Shown: positions 44,986-53,765 of the stretch, one piece after another | How the letters are laid out: each line of letters starts with the position of its first letter | Position numbering within the stretch: the stretch's first letter is position 1 | Assembly: GCF_000712595.1 (NCBI RefSeq) | Contig: NZ_JOTN01000022.1 | Location: 1-60,546 of the forward strand | Direction of reading: 5' to 3' | DNA length: 60,546 nt | Origin: Bacillus manliponensis | GTDB lineage: Bacteria; Bacillota; Bacilli; Bacillales; Bacillaceae_G | The notes under the pieces: generated by a model | Seen by the model: only the letters and a program-made list of their open reading frames with translations | Database searches by the model: none | Told to the model about the DNA's origin: nothing | Program-made: the position numbers and the translations under genes

Positions 44986-46662
44986 TTACATCGATTGCAC
45001 GTCCCCTTCATTCTCAGAAGGAAGTATATCTTCTTTAAAACGCGTGCCATCTTTCATAAAGGCTAATGCAAATACTTCTGTTAATTTCCGAACTGGAATA
45101 ATTTCAATTCCTTTAATAGTATATAAAAACGGTTGTACATTTTCAGCAGGAATTAAAACCTTTTTCGCTCCAGCTTTTTTTGCAGCTTTTACCTTCGCGT
45201 ATACACCACCAACTGGCTTCACTTCACCATGAATACTAATTTCACCGGTCATCGCTACCTCATTGCTGACATATACACGGTGAATCGAAGAATATACACC
45301 AGTGGCAATTGCAATTCCAGCAGATGGACCATCAATTGGAATACCACCCGGGAAATTAATATGTATATCATATCCTTCTGGTAACAATTGCAACGACCTA
45401 AGCACAGTAATCACATTATCAACTGAGCCTTTTGCCATACTTTTACGGCGAATAGATTTCGTTTGACTACCAATACTTTCTTCTTCTACAATTCCTGTAA
45501 CCAAGACAGAACCTTTTTCTTTCGCTGGAATTGCTGTTACCTCTATCTCCAACAAAGCACCTGTGTTCGGTCCATATACAGCTAATCCATTTACAAGACC
45601 AATTCTCGGAATTGGATATGTACGCTTTTCATACTTTGGTGTTAGCTGGCTAGAATGAATGACCCACTCAATATCTTCATCTTTAATAAATGTACGCTCT
45701 TCATTAATTGCCATCCCAGCAGAGATTTGAACAAGATTAATTGCTTCTCGGCCATTTCTAGCGTACATACCAATCATTTCAATACCTTGCTCTCCAAGCG
45801 TCATATTTACTTTCTCAGCCGCATTATTTGCAACCGTTTCAATTTCTTCTTTATCCAATTCTCTAAAAAACACTTCTAAACATCTTGAACGAATTGCTGG
45901 AGGAATTTCTTCTGGAGAACGTGTTGTTGCGCCAACAAGACGAAAGTCTGCTGGCAACCCTTTTTGAAAAATGTCATGAATATACGTTGGGATGAGTGTA
46001 TTTTCTTCGCTATAATATGCGCTTTCTAAAAATACTTTCCGATCTTCAAGCACCTTTAACATTTTATTCATTTGGATAGGATGCAATTCTCCAATTTCAT
46101 CAATAAATAAAATACCTCCATGTGCATCTGTAACGGCTCCTTTTTTCGGCTGGGGAATTCCCGCTTGTCCCATTGCACCTGCACCTTGGTAAATCGGATC
46201 ATGTACAGAACCAATTAACGGGTCTGCAATCCCTCTTTCATCAAATCGTGCTGTTGTGGCATCAAGTTCGATAAACGTTGCATTCATTTGAAAAGGAGAC
46301 TTTTCATTTTTCTTCGCTTCTTCTAGCACTAGACGTGCAGCCGCTGTTTTCCCTACCCCAGGTGGACCATATATAATCACATGCTGCGGATTAGGTCCAC
46401 AAAGCGCTGCCCGAAGTGATTTAATGCCATCTTCTTGACCAACAATATCAACAAAAGATGTTGGACGAACTTTTTCCGCAAGTGGTTCTGTTAATGAAAC
46501 TTCACGCATCTTCCTAAGTTTATCCATCTCTTTCTTTGATTCCCTGTCAATTGAGACCTTTTGTGTTCGCTGGTTTTTAAGTAAATGCCAAAAATATAAT
46601 CCGACAATTACCCCAAAGACAAGTTGAACGATTAAAAAAATATTTGTCCAGCTCATTTTCAT
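44986..46662 (-). CDS. lonB: Forespore protease LonB
   Basis: A Lon-type AAA+ protease of 558 residues. An N-terminal membrane helix (about 8-26, IFLIVQLVFGVIVGLYFW) replaces the LonA substrate domain. Walker A is [15 protein letters not shown] near 97, Walker B GGILFIDEIGEL, and the protease Ser is in PIDGPSAGIAIATG near 445 with Lys in GGVYAKVKAAKK. A textbook sigma-F promoter precedes it, so expression should be forespore-specific as in B. subtilis. Confidence 0.95.
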   Translation of the reverse strand: MKMSWTNIFLIVQLVFGVIVGLYFWHLLKNQRTQKVSIDRESKKEMDKLRKMREVSLTEPLAEKVRPTSFVDIVGQEDGIKSLRAALCGPNPQHVIIYGPPGVGKTAAARLVLEEAKKNEKSPFQMNATFIELDATTARFDERGIADPLIGSVHDPIYQGAGAMGQAGIPQPKKGAVTDAHGGILFIDEIGELHPIQMNKMLKVLEDRKVFLESAYYSEENTLIPTYIHDIFQKGLPADFRLVGATTRSPEEIPPAIRSRCLEVFFRELDKEEIETVANNAAEKVNMTLGEQGIEMIGMYARNGREAINLVQISAGMAINEERTFIKDEDIEWVIHSSQLTPKYEKRTYPIPRIGLVNGLAVYGPNTGALLEIEVTAIPAKEKGSVLVTGIVEEESIGSQTKSIRRKSMAKGSVDNVITVLRSLQLLPEGYDIHINFPGGIPIDGPSAGIAIATGVYSSIHRVYVSNEVAMTGEISIHGEVKPVGGVYAKVKAAKKAGAKKVLIPAENVQPFLYTIKGIEIIPVRKLTEVFALAFMKDGTRFKEDILPSENEGDVQSM

Positions 46663-46687
46663 TTCCTCCCGCTATGTTTTACATACC

Positions 46688-46716
46688 AGTATTTCCGGGG
46701 AGGAAAGACGCTAAAC
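46688..46716 (-). promoter_or_regulatory. Sigma-F promoter of lonB
   Basis: On the minus strand GTTTA (46712-46716), exactly 15 bases, GGAAATACT (46688-46696). This matches the sigma-F consensus GywTA-N15-GGnrAnAnT at every position, about 25 bases upstream of the lonB start. Confidence 0.75.
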
Positions 46717-46723
46717 ATAATAA

Positions 46724-46751
46724 GAAACAGCAATTATAAAATTGCTGTTTC
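46724..46751. terminator. Terminator of clpX
   Basis: GAAACAGCAATT (46724-46735) and AATTGCTGTTTC (46740-46751), 12 bp with a four-base loop, 8 bases after the clpX stop on the minus strand. Confidence 0.75.
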
Positions 46752-46759
46752 TCGATTAC

Positions 46760-48025
46760 TTATGCAGATGTTTTCGTACCCTGTTCAAGAACAGTTCCAT
46801 CTTGCAATACTAATTTTGGTACTGCATTTTCTGTTATTGTTTCTTTAGAAATGATACATTTTTCAATGTCTTCACGTGATGGAAGCTCAAACATCACTTC
46901 TAACATAATGCCTTCGATAATAGAACGAAGTCCACGTGCACCTGTTTTTCTTTCAATTGCTTTTTTCGCAATTTCAAGCAGTGCATCCTCTTCAAATTCT
47001 AATTCTACATCATCCAGCTCTAACAATTTTTTAAACTGCTTCGCAAGTGCATTCTTTGGCTTTGTTAAGATGTCAACAAGCGCATCTTCATCAAGTGGCT
47101 CTAAGTTTGCAATTACAGGAAGACGACCGATAAACTCTGGAATTAATCCAAATTTCAATAAATCTTCTGGTAGAACATGTGATAACACATGCTTTTCTGT
47201 TACATCTGCATTTTTCTTTTCAGAACCGAAACCAATTACTTTCTCACCAAGACGACGTTTAATAATTGGTTCAATACCATCAAATGCACCGCCGCAAATG
47301 AATAGAATGTTTGTCGTATCGATTTGAATGAATTCTTGATGTGGGTGTTTACGACCACCTTGAGGTGGAACGCTTGCTACAGTACCTTCTAAAATTTTCA
47401 GAAGTGCTTGTTGCACACCTTCACCAGATACGTCACGTGTAATAGATGGGTTTTCTGATTTACGTGCTACTTTATCAATCTCATCGATGTAAATAATACC
47501 TTTTTCAGCCTTTTCAACATCATAATCAGCTGCTTGAATTAGCTTTAGTAAAATATTTTCAACATCTTCCCCAACATATCCAGCTTCTGTCAGCGATGTT
47601 GCATCAGCAATTGCAAATGGAACATTTAAAATGCGCGCTAATGTTTGTGCTAATAACGTCTTACCGCTACCAGTTGGTCCAATAAGAGCAATATTACTTT
47701 TCGCTAATTCTACATCATCAATTTTGCTGTTTGAATTAATGCGTTTGTAATGATTATATACCGCTACCGCTAGCGCTTTTTTCGCTTGATCTTGTCCGAT
47801 TACATACTCATCTAAAATCTCACGAATCTCCATCGGTTTTGGTACATCTTTGAATTCTACTTCTTCATCTTTCGCAAGCTCCTCTTGCACAATTTCCGTA
47901 CAAAGTTCTATACATTCATCACAAATGTAAACACCAGGACCTGCAACAAGCTTTCGGACTTGCGTTTGTGTTTTGCCACAAAAAGAACATTTTAATTGCC
48001 CTTTTTCATCATTAAATTTAAACAT
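46760..48025 (-). CDS. clpX: ATP-dependent unfoldase ClpX
   Basis: The AAA+ partner of ClpP. Length is 421 residues. The N-terminal zinc-binding domain has CSFCGKTQ and [10 protein letters not shown]. Walker A is [16 protein letters not shown] near 113 and Walker [10 protein letters not shown]. The IGF-loop that docks on ClpP is represented by [10 protein letters not shown] near 268. The GYVGEDVE pore-loop segment is intact. Order tig-clpX-lonB matches B. subtilis. A possible promoter is TTGTAT-17-CATAAT on the minus strand about 95 bases upstream. Confidence 0.97.
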   Translation of the reverse strand: MFKFNDEKGQLKCSFCGKTQTQVRKLVAGPGVYICDECIELCTEIVQEELAKDEEVEFKDVPKPMEIREILDEYVIGQDQAKKALAVAVYNHYKRINSNSKIDDVELAKSNIALIGPTGSGKTLLAQTLARILNVPFAIADATSLTEAGYVGEDVENILLKLIQAADYDVEKAEKGIIYIDEIDKVARKSENPSITRDVSGEGVQQALLKILEGTVASVPPQGGRKHPHQEFIQIDTTNILFICGGAFDGIEPIIKRRLGEKVIGFGSEKKNADVTEKHVLSHVLPEDLLKFGLIPEFIGRLPVIANLEPLDEDALVDILTKPKNALAKQFKKLLELDDVELEFEEDALLEIAKKAIERKTGARGLRSIIEGIMLEVMFELPSREDIEKCIISKETITENAVPKLVLQDGTVLEQGTKTSA

Positions 48026-48249
48026 ATTTTCACACCCCTTACAAAGTGCTGGACTCTTACCTACGTATGTACACGATAATAATGTATCGTATGTAAATAC
48101 ATATTATGTCACTACGTGGCCAGAAATACAAATAATATGATTAGTTATGTACAAATAAAAACTTTTTAAAACTTATTGAAGTATGTATATTCGACTTTTG
48201 AACTCATTTTCCTTCTCAGTTTAAAAAATGTTTTATTTATTTATAAAAC

Positions 48250-48273
48250 AAGGCACGATGCATATCGTGCCTT
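48250..48273. terminator. Terminator of tig
   Basis: AAGGCACGAT (48250-48259) and ATCGTGCCTT (48264-48273), a 10-bp stem with GCAT loop and T-rich flanks on both strands. It lies 65 bases after the tig stop. Two smaller inverted repeats (48283-48297 and 48305-48323) lie in between. The clpX-tig interval (48026-48338) otherwise holds the clpX promoter region. Confidence 0.8.
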
Positions 48274-48338
48274 GTTTTTTTATCCCGATATGAACGGGCT
48301 CATCATAAAAGATAATCTTTTATGAAAGTTTCCATTTA

Positions 48339-49616
48339 TTACTTGCTGTTTTCAGCTAATAATTCTACAGCTTTACGAACTTTAAGGTCTTCTTTTACGC
48401 CTTCTAAGTTACCAAGAGCTTGTGTTACAGCATCAACTGGCATGTTGTACATTGCAGCCATTTTTTCGATTTCTGCAGTTACTTCTTCTTCTGCAACTTC
48501 GATGTTTTCAGCGTCGATGATTGCTTCAAGAACAAGGTTTGTACGTACGCGTTTTGCAGCGTCTTCTTGCATTTGCTCTTTTAATTTCGCTTCATCAGTA
48601 CCTGTGAATTGGAAGTAAAGCTCAAGGTTCATACCTTGGTGGCTTAAGCGTTGCTCAAACTCACGAACCATACGATCTAATTCTGTTTCGATCATAGCTT
48701 CTGGAATATCAACTTCTGCGTTTGCAGCTGCTTTTTCTACTACTTCGTCACGAAGTTTGTTTTCAGCTTCGTTTTTCTTAGCAGTTTCTAAGTCTTCACG
48801 AATTTTTGCTTTTAACTCATCAAGAGTTGCAACTTCTTCGTTAGCATCTTTCGCGAACTCATCGTTTAACTCAGGAAGTGCTTTTACTTTGATTTCGTGA
48901 ACTGTTACTTTGAATGTTGCTGGTTTACCAGCTAACTCTTCAGCATGGTATTCTTCTGGGAATGTAACTTCTACTTCCTTCGCTTCGCCAGCTTTTACGC
49001 CTAATAATTGCTCTTCGAAGCCTGGAATGAATGTGTTAGAACCGATTTCTAAAGAATAGTTTTCGCCTTTTCCGCCTTCGAATGCTTCACCGTTAACGAA
49101 ACCTTCGAAGTCGATTACAGCTGTATCACCGTTTTCTACAGTGCCTTCTTCTTTTACTGTAAGTTCAGCTTGACGCTCTTGTAAAGATGTTAATTCGTTC
49201 TCTACATCTTCGTCAGTTACAGTAGCATCAGCTTTTTCTACTGCTAGTCCTTTGTATTCACCTAATTTTACTTCAGGCTTTACAGTTACTTTTGCAGTGA
49301 ACACTAAGTTCTCGTTCTTTTCGAACTTCTCGATGTCAATCTCAGGATGAGCAACTGGGAAGATACCAGTTTCATCGATTGCTTCACCGTATGCTTTTGG
49401 TAAAAGGATGTCTAAAGCATCTTGGTATAAAGATTCTACACCAAAACGTTGTTCGAATAGTGGACGAGGCATTTTTCCTTTACGGAAGCCAGGTACGTTA
49501 ATTGTTTTTACTACTTTTTTGAACGCAGCGTCGATAGAGTTGTTTACTTCTTTAGCGTCAACTTCGATTGTTAATACGCCAACGTTACCTTCTAATTTTT
49601 CCCATTTTGCAGTCAT
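48339..49616 (-). CDS. tig: Trigger factor
   Basis: A ribosome-associated chaperone and peptidyl-prolyl isomerase of 425 residues. The N-terminal ribosome-binding domain has the signature [17 protein letters not shown] near 43-59. The FKBP-type domain (about 150-245) contains [19 protein letters not shown]. The C-terminal domain is helical and acidic. A GGAGGG site precedes the ATG. The 298-base upstream interval holds three hairpins in the likely leader. Confidence 0.97.
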   Translation of the reverse strand: MTAKWEKLEGNVGVLTIEVDAKEVNNSIDAAFKKVVKTINVPGFRKGKMPRPLFEQRFGVESLYQDALDILLPKAYGEAIDETGIFPVAHPEIDIEKFEKNENLVFTAKVTVKPEVKLGEYKGLAVEKADATVTDEDVENELTSLQERQAELTVKEEGTVENGDTAVIDFEGFVNGEAFEGGKGENYSLEIGSNTFIPGFEEQLLGVKAGEAKEVEVTFPEEYHAEELAGKPATFKVTVHEIKVKALPELNDEFAKDANEEVATLDELKAKIREDLETAKKNEAENKLRDEVVEKAAANAEVDIPEAMIETELDRMVREFEQRLSHQGMNLELYFQFTGTDEAKLKEQMQEDAAKRVRTNLVLEAIIDAENIEVAEEEVTAEIEKMAAMYNMPVDAVTQALGNLEGVKEDLKVRKAVELLAENSK

Positions 49617-49654
49617 TTATTCTTTCCCTCCAACTATAATAATGTATGCACATA

Positions 49655-49763
49655 CCTCTAGGATTGAGGCTTTTCATGTTTCATCAAGTAAGATGAAGCA
49701 TCGTTAGTAGAGTTGATACAATCAACTCATCTATTCTCAATCTACTATTTGTCATAAGACAAA
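49655..49763 (-). other. Structured interval upstream of tig
   Basis: In minus-strand order: TTTGTC-ATAA-GACAAA (49748-49763), GAGTTGA/TCAACTC (49710-49728), TTCATC/GATGAA (49680-49697) and CCTC/GAGG (49655-49669). None is followed by a T run. They may be an operator plus leader hairpins, or simply AT-rich secondary structure. Confidence 0.35.
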
Positions 49764-49833
49764 AGCGGTATATTTTGTTCGAGAATAATATGAAACGTAT
49801 AAGTAAGAGAACATAGCTTCTATTCTCTTACAA

Positions 49834-49854
49834 AAAGGCACAGTTATGCCCTTT
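49834..49854 (-). terminator. Terminator of the TPR-protein gene
   Basis: AAAGGCA (49834-49840) and TGCCCTTT (49847-49854) pair with one bulged base; the minus-strand tail is TTTTTG. It lies about 60 bases after the stop. Confidence 0.6.
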
Positions 49855-49914
49855 GCAACCCTTACATTATAACATAGAATATTCTCGTTTCAATAACCGA
49901 AACATTCTTTTTCA

Positions 49915-50919
49915 TTATACTGGCATATAACCTTCTTTCTCAATACGTAAAAACCACTTATATGCAACATGGAGCTCTTCAATGGTAATGTTATATGTAA
50001 ACAGTAAATCAGCTTCGTTTATCGTCATTCCAAAGCGTTTTCGTCCAATTCTCTCAAGAACAGCAGCCCACACCTCAATTTTATCGGTAAATAAAGGAAT
50101 TGGGAACACACTAACTTGCATTTCTTTCCAATATGTAACAATCGTTTCGTACAATGTTGGGTTATCACTTTCTACATGAGTAGATAACATATGTAACACT
50201 TCATTTGTAAAGGTATCATCGACTTGCAACGTCTGCGGAACTACCGTAATTCTTTCACCAAATTTCTCAACCTCTATCTCTTCCTCTACACCACATTCCA
50301 TCAATATATGTAGAATAGAAGTTTTTATATACGGATGTTTCGTTTCATCCACTAAAAACTCAGATAACAAAGGTAAAACTTGTTCCACATTATGAGATGA
50401 TATTCGTTGAATTGCTCGAAGTTGTTGCCCGTAATTATTTGCATGTAAGTCATGTACAAACAACTCTTTATCAAATAAACTACCATCGTCTACTTGATTG
50501 TTTCCTTCACTATCAATCATACTTTTAGCAAACAGCGCCAGCTGTGCTAGTTTCTCTCGTTGTTCATCGGTAATCTCTTTCGTTTGCAACACTGTTTCAA
50601 CCGTTTCGATCATACCTTCATAATCATTCATTTGCACTAAAATAGTCACATATGTCTCTAAAATGTCACCAAATAGTAGCGTCCCTGTTTGAAACAGCTC
50701 TTCACAACGCTCTCTTGCCTCTTTCATTTCCTTTAATTCAAGTAAACAAATAACAGCGGCAAGCTCTGATTGCTCTGTATGCGCCTCATATTGACGTAAT
50801 GAGTCGAAGCAACTTAACGCCTTTTCGAACTGCCTCTCTTTTAATGCAGCAAATCCTTCTTCTACGTAACGAGCTGATAAATGCGGAAACAATACGACTG
50901 TACTTTCTTTTTTATTCAT
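49915..50919 (-). CDS. ysoA: TPR-repeat protein (YsoA-like)
   Basis: A 334-residue, largely helical cytosolic protein. The N-terminal part shows tetratricopeptide-like repeats (YVEEGFAALKERQFEKALSC, then AAVICLLELKEMKEARERCE). The rest is helical and acidic without catalytic motifs. The position directly upstream of tig equals ysoA in B. subtilis. Function is unknown; TPR folds mediate protein contacts, and a link to folding is only suggested by context. Confidence 0.75.
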   Translation of the reverse strand: MNKKESTVVLFPHLSARYVEEGFAALKERQFEKALSCFDSLRQYEAHTEQSELAAVICLLELKEMKEARERCEELFQTGTLLFGDILETYVTILVQMNDYEGMIETVETVLQTKEITDEQREKLAQLALFAKSMIDSEGNNQVDDGSLFDKELFVHDLHANNYGQQLRAIQRISSHNVEQVLPLLSEFLVDETKHPYIKTSILHILMECGVEEEIEVEKFGERITVVPQTLQVDDTFTNEVLHMLSTHVESDNPTLYETIVTYWKEMQVSVFPIPLFTDKIEVWAAVLERIGRKRFGMTINEADLLFTYNITIEELHVAYKWFLRIEKEGYMPV

Positions 50920-51187
50920 AAGTCCGCCTCTTTTTTAAAATTTTAATTGCATTTTACAGTAAATATAACAAATGATTATGCAGAACACAATATTCGGACA
51001 GTTCGGTTATATAGAAACGTATTTTGAAAAAGTTCTTTAGAGGACAAATCATAGCTAACTATGCACTCTGTAACAATTTGATTCTTTTCTATTACATATC
51101 ACTTCTAATTATTAAAACAATGGAATCTAACACTTATATAATAGCTACAACTCAAGACAAAGAAAAAGAGCTTTTCTCTCAATCTAA

Positions 51188-51439
51188 CTATATTTTGAAA
51201 GCATTTGTCACTTCTGGATAAAGAAAGAGGGCTATAATTTGAAGAAGGATTATAACCATTACCGCTATACAAAAGAAGAAAATCGGACGATTCCGCTGCA
51301 TAAGAATCATTATCGCCAGCATCGTACTTAAAATTAAGAACATAAAAAATAAGTTTGTACCTACACTTACTACCCCAACCGGAAATAGTAGCAGTAATAT
51401 TACACTACAAATCCCAATAACGCCAAACAACCATTCCAT
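51188..51439 (-). CDS. Small membrane protein, 83 residues
   Basis: Three hydrophobic helices account for most of the chain (LFGVIGICSVILLLLFPVGV, LFFMFLILSTMLAIMIL, FFFCIAVMVIILLQIIALFL). Few charges cluster in the loop MQRNRP. AAGGGG precedes the ATG by 9 bases. It starts 24 bases after a 33-residue gene and is probably co-transcribed with it from a promoter carrying a BceR-like operator. I do not recognise the family; size and topology are reminiscent of small envelope-stress membrane proteins. Confidence 0.7.
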   Translation of the reverse strand: MEWLFGVIGICSVILLLLFPVGVVSVGTNLFFMFLILSTMLAIMILMQRNRPIFFFCIAVMVIILLQIIALFLYPEVTNAFKI

Positions 51440-51463
51440 TTCTGTTCCCCTTGTAAACGTGAT

Positions 51464-51565
51464 CTATGAAATCAAATTCTCTACAATCTCAATGACATGC
51501 AAACATTTTTCATACGCAACAAATCCAAAGGCAGCGGTTAATGCCGCTAGAACCAATCCTTTCAT
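51464..51565 (-). CDS. Very small hydrophobic protein, 33 residues
   Basis: An ATG at 51565 preceded by GAGGAGA (8-base spacing) opens a 33-residue frame MKGLVLAALTAAFGFVAYEK followed by CLHVIEIVENLIS. It is a single membrane helix (about 3-18) with a short amphipathic tail and one cysteine. The strong binding site, a consensus TATAAT 36 bases upstream and close linkage to the 83-residue membrane protein support it being real. Function is unknown. Confidence 0.6.
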   Translation of the reverse strand: MKGLVLAALTAAFGFVAYEKCLHVIEIVENLIS

Positions 51566-51600
51566 GATTCATTTCTCCTCGCTTCATTCTTTTACCATCT

Positions 51601-51664
51601 ATTATAGAGTTTCTATATTTTCGTACCATCGAAATCTCTTACATATATCTTACAAAGTTGTAAG
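51601..51664 (-). promoter_or_regulatory. Promoter with BceR-like operator in a divergent region
   Basis: TTACA-AAGT-TGTAA (51650-51663) is a perfect inverted repeat of the BceR-type. A third half-site CTTACA (51638-51643) lies 11 bp away, one helical turn. Downstream on the minus strand is TATAAT (51601-51606) with no good -35, typical of an activated promoter. On the plus strand TATACT (51712-51717) leads to the PH-domain gene at about the same distance, so one site could serve both directions. Confidence 0.6.
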
Positions 51665-51761
51665 GTTTCTTATCTTTACCTTAATTCAAACATTTTCCTT
51701 CTTAAACGTGATATACTTACGTTGAAAAGCCTTAAAATGTAAATTGAGAGGATGAAATTTT

Positions 51762-52376
51762 ATGTTTAAAAAAGTTGCAAATGATATGCTTGGTTTAAGT
51801 GATATTGGCGCGGTTATTACACCTGCTGATTATGACAAAACAGACGCTGATGACTACATCATGCATGAAGAAAATGAGAAGATTTACTTTTTAATCAAAT
51901 CAAAAACGGATGAGTATTGCTTTACAAACACAGCACTTGTTCACGTAGATGGAACGAGCGCTGTAAGCAAAAAGCGTACACTGCGCCGTTATAATTATAA
52001 TACACACCGCATTTATAACGTTTTACTTGAAACAGCAGGTACAATTGATTTAGATGTGGAAATTAAATTCACAATGGGTGGAGAAAACTATTCTATCGAT
52101 ATTCATAAAAAGCATATCGAAGAAGTAAAAGATTTATATAAAGCCCTTTTAAAGATTGAAGAGATTATGCACGATAACGATATCGCTACACAATATGCAC
52201 ATAAAAGCTTAGAAATGGCATCTTCTACGTTAAATAACGTAAGAAACGCTGAAGTAAACGTTGCAGAGCAATTTAAAGAAATTAATCAATTTGCATTTAA
52301 CTGGCTTGTTGATACAAAAAACCAATACAACGTAAAAGACTTCGGACACGTGTTTGAGAAGTTTATTAACAACTAA
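51762..52376 (+). CDS. PH-domain protein with YvbH-like C-terminal region
   Basis: A 204-residue cytosolic protein. Residues about 1-125 fit the bacterial PH-like domain (DYIMHEENEKIYFLIKSK, TNTALVHVDGTSAVSKKRT, IDLDVEIKFTMGGENYSIDI). A helical segment (about 130-200) corresponds to the YvbH-type oligomerisation region. GAGAGGA precedes the ATG. It is divergent from two tiny membrane proteins with a shared operator-like palindrome. Biochemical function of this family is not established. Confidence 0.75.
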   Translation: MFKKVANDMLGLSDIGAVITPADYDKTDADDYIMHEENEKIYFLIKSKTDEYCFTNTALVHVDGTSAVSKKRTLRRYNYNTHRIYNVLLETAGTIDLDVEIKFTMGGENYSIDIHKKHIEEVKDLYKALLKIEEIMHDNDIATQYAHKSLEMASSTLNNVRNAEVNVAEQFKEINQFAFNWLVDTKNQYNVKDFGHVFEKFINN

Positions 52377-52382
52377 CGAGAG

Positions 52383-52416
52383 AAAAAGCAAAGGCATAAA
52401 TTTGTCTTTGCTTTTT
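52383..52416 (+). terminator. Terminator of the PH-domain gene
   Basis: AAAAAGCAAAG (52383-52393) and CTTTGCTTTTT (52406-52416) with a T-rich tail, a few bases after the stop. Confidence 0.85.
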
Positions 52417-52442
52417 TATTACTTAATGGATAGGTGAAATAA

Positions 52443-52952
52443 ATGGAGATTGTATACGAAACTACTCGTTTACAGTTATGTGTATTCAATGAGGCACATC
52501 TTAAGTATGTAAAAGAGTTTTGGGGAGACAAGGAAGTTATGGATCTCTGCAATGGCGCCACCGCGCATCATTTATTACCTCAAATTATAGAAGGCTATCG
52601 AAATTGTCATCTAAAATATAATTTATCCGTATATGCTGTAAAGGAGAAAAAATCAAACATCATTATTGGTGCTGCTGGATTTAATATTACAAATACAGCG
52701 GAAACAGTAGAGTTGATTTATCATTTTAGTAAGAAATACTGGGGAAAGGGATTTGCAACTGAAGCCGCGCAAGCTTGCATCGAAATTGCGAAACACCATG
52801 GAATGGTACGTATCATCCATGCATCTACAGATCCTCAAAATAAAGATTCTTTAAAAATATTAGAAAAGGTCGGTTTTATCTATACAGGGATGAAATGGTT
52901 TGAAGATACAAAACAGGAAGAACCTTTTTATAAATACAAAATACAGGATTGA
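52443..52952 (+). CDS. GNAT-family N-acetyltransferase (RimJ/RimL type)
   Basis: A 169-residue acetyltransferase. Starts IVYETTRLQLCVFNEAHL as in RimJ/RimL proteins. The acetyl-CoA-binding motif is KYWGKGFATEAAQACIEIA near 99-117, followed by HASTDPQNKDSLKILEKVGF, the conserved Asn/Ser pantetheine region. The substrate cannot be told. It has its own weak GGTGA site, a promoter is not evident, and it ends at a terminator shared with the tRNAs. Confidence 0.85.
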   Translation: MEIVYETTRLQLCVFNEAHLKYVKEFWGDKEVMDLCNGATAHHLLPQIIEGYRNCHLKYNLSVYAVKEKKSNIIIGAAGFNITNTAETVELIYHFSKKYWGKGFATEAAQACIEIAKHHGMVRIIHASTDPQNKDSLKILEKVGFIYTGMKWFEDTKQEEPFYKYKIQD

Positions 52953-52960
52953 AAACAAAT

Positions 52961-52995
52961 AAAAAACCTTGTTATCTTTGATAACAAGGTTTTTT
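52961..52995. terminator. Bidirectional terminator between GNAT gene and tRNAs
   Basis: AAAAAACCTTGTTATC (52961-52976) and GATAACAAGGTTTTTT (52980-52995), a perfect 16-bp stem with a three-base loop, ending both convergent units. Confidence 0.9.
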
Positions 52996-52998
52996 TAG

Positions 52999-53072
<74 letters not shown>

Positions 53073-53073
53073 A

Positions 53074-53147
53074 TGGAGCGGGTGAAGGGAATCGAACCCT
53101 CGACCAGAGCTTGGAAGGCTCTTGTTTTACCACTAAACTACACCCGC
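53074..53147 (-). tRNA. tRNA-Gly (anticodon TCC)
   Basis: Acceptor arms GCGGGTG and CACCCGC with discriminator T and encoded CCA, D-arm region TAGTTTAGTGGTAAAAC, anticodon arm AGAGC-CTTCCAA-GCTCT, T-arm GAGGG-TTCGATT-CCCTT (one mismatch at the base). The anticodon is TCC. It lies one base upstream of tRNA-Arg, so the pair forms one transcript. Confidence 0.96.
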
Positions 53148-53230
53148 ATATGTTATTTTTCGTTATGCGCCCTATCGACATTTTTTATTATATTACCGCC
53201 TACAATTAAAGTCAACATCTTTTTTAAAAA

Positions 53231-53254
53231 TAGGATGAAGAAAACTTCATCCTA
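53231..53254 (-). terminator. Terminator of ysnB
   Basis: TAGGATGAAG (53231-53240) and CTTCATCCTA (53245-53254) with an AAAA loop; minus-strand tail TTTTTAAAAAAG. It abuts the ysnB stop codon. Confidence 0.85.
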
Positions 53255-53752
53255 TTAAAAGTGCTTTTGTGCAACGATTGTACCATCCAATGTTAGAAAT
53301 TGAATGTGAATATTTTCTCCCTCTATTTGTAACAAAGCGAATGTTTTTTCTCTTCTTCCACGTGGTAATAAAATACTACCTGGATTAATAAAGAGAATAT
53401 CATCAATAATTTCTGCACCAAGCATATGTGAGTGACCGAAGCAAACAACATTTGCCTCTAATTCCTTTGCACGATACAGAAGAGTTTGTAAGCTCATTTT
53501 AATATTATATAAATGTCCATGCGTGATGAAAAAACGCGATTCTTCTACTTCTAGCGTTATATCATCTAGAAAATCACGATTAAAATCACAATTTCCTTTT
53601 ACAACATGAAAACCTTGTAACTCAGCTTGCTGAGCTGTAAGTTCTGAATCTCCGCAATGGATCATAATATCAACATTATTTTCGTACTGCTTTTTCAACT
53701 CTGCTAGCTCTCTTACAGAGCCGTGACTATCACTCACAATTAACGCTCTCAT
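53255..53752 (-). CDS. ysnB: YfcE/MJ0936-type metallophosphoesterase
   Basis: A 165-residue calcineurin-like phosphodiesterase. Metal-site motifs in order: VSDSHG near 7, HCGDSE near 32, KGNCDFN near 53, THGHLY near 75 and FGHSHMLG near 99. The natural substrate is undefined. It is downstream of rdgB by 13 bases, as in the B. subtilis rph-ysnA-ysnB order. Confidence 0.9.
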   Translation of the reverse strand: MRALIVSDSHGSVRELAELKKQYENNVDIMIHCGDSELTAQQAELQGFHVVKGNCDFNRDFLDDITLEVEESRFFITHGHLYNIKMSLQTLLYRAKELEANVVCFGHSHMLGAEIIDDILFINPGSILLPRGRREKTFALLQIEGENIHIQFLTLDGTIVAQKHF

Positions 53753-53765
53753 TTTTCTCGCTCCC

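Noticed and set aside
51024-51221. 65-codon plus-strand frame beginning at a TTG
   Set aside because: No Shine-Dalgarno and overlaps the end of the convergent small membrane gene; AT-rich chance frame.
53073-53258. Plus-strand frame across the tRNA genes
   Set aside because: It is antisense to tRNA-Gly and its spacer; clear tRNA cloverleaves explain the sequence.
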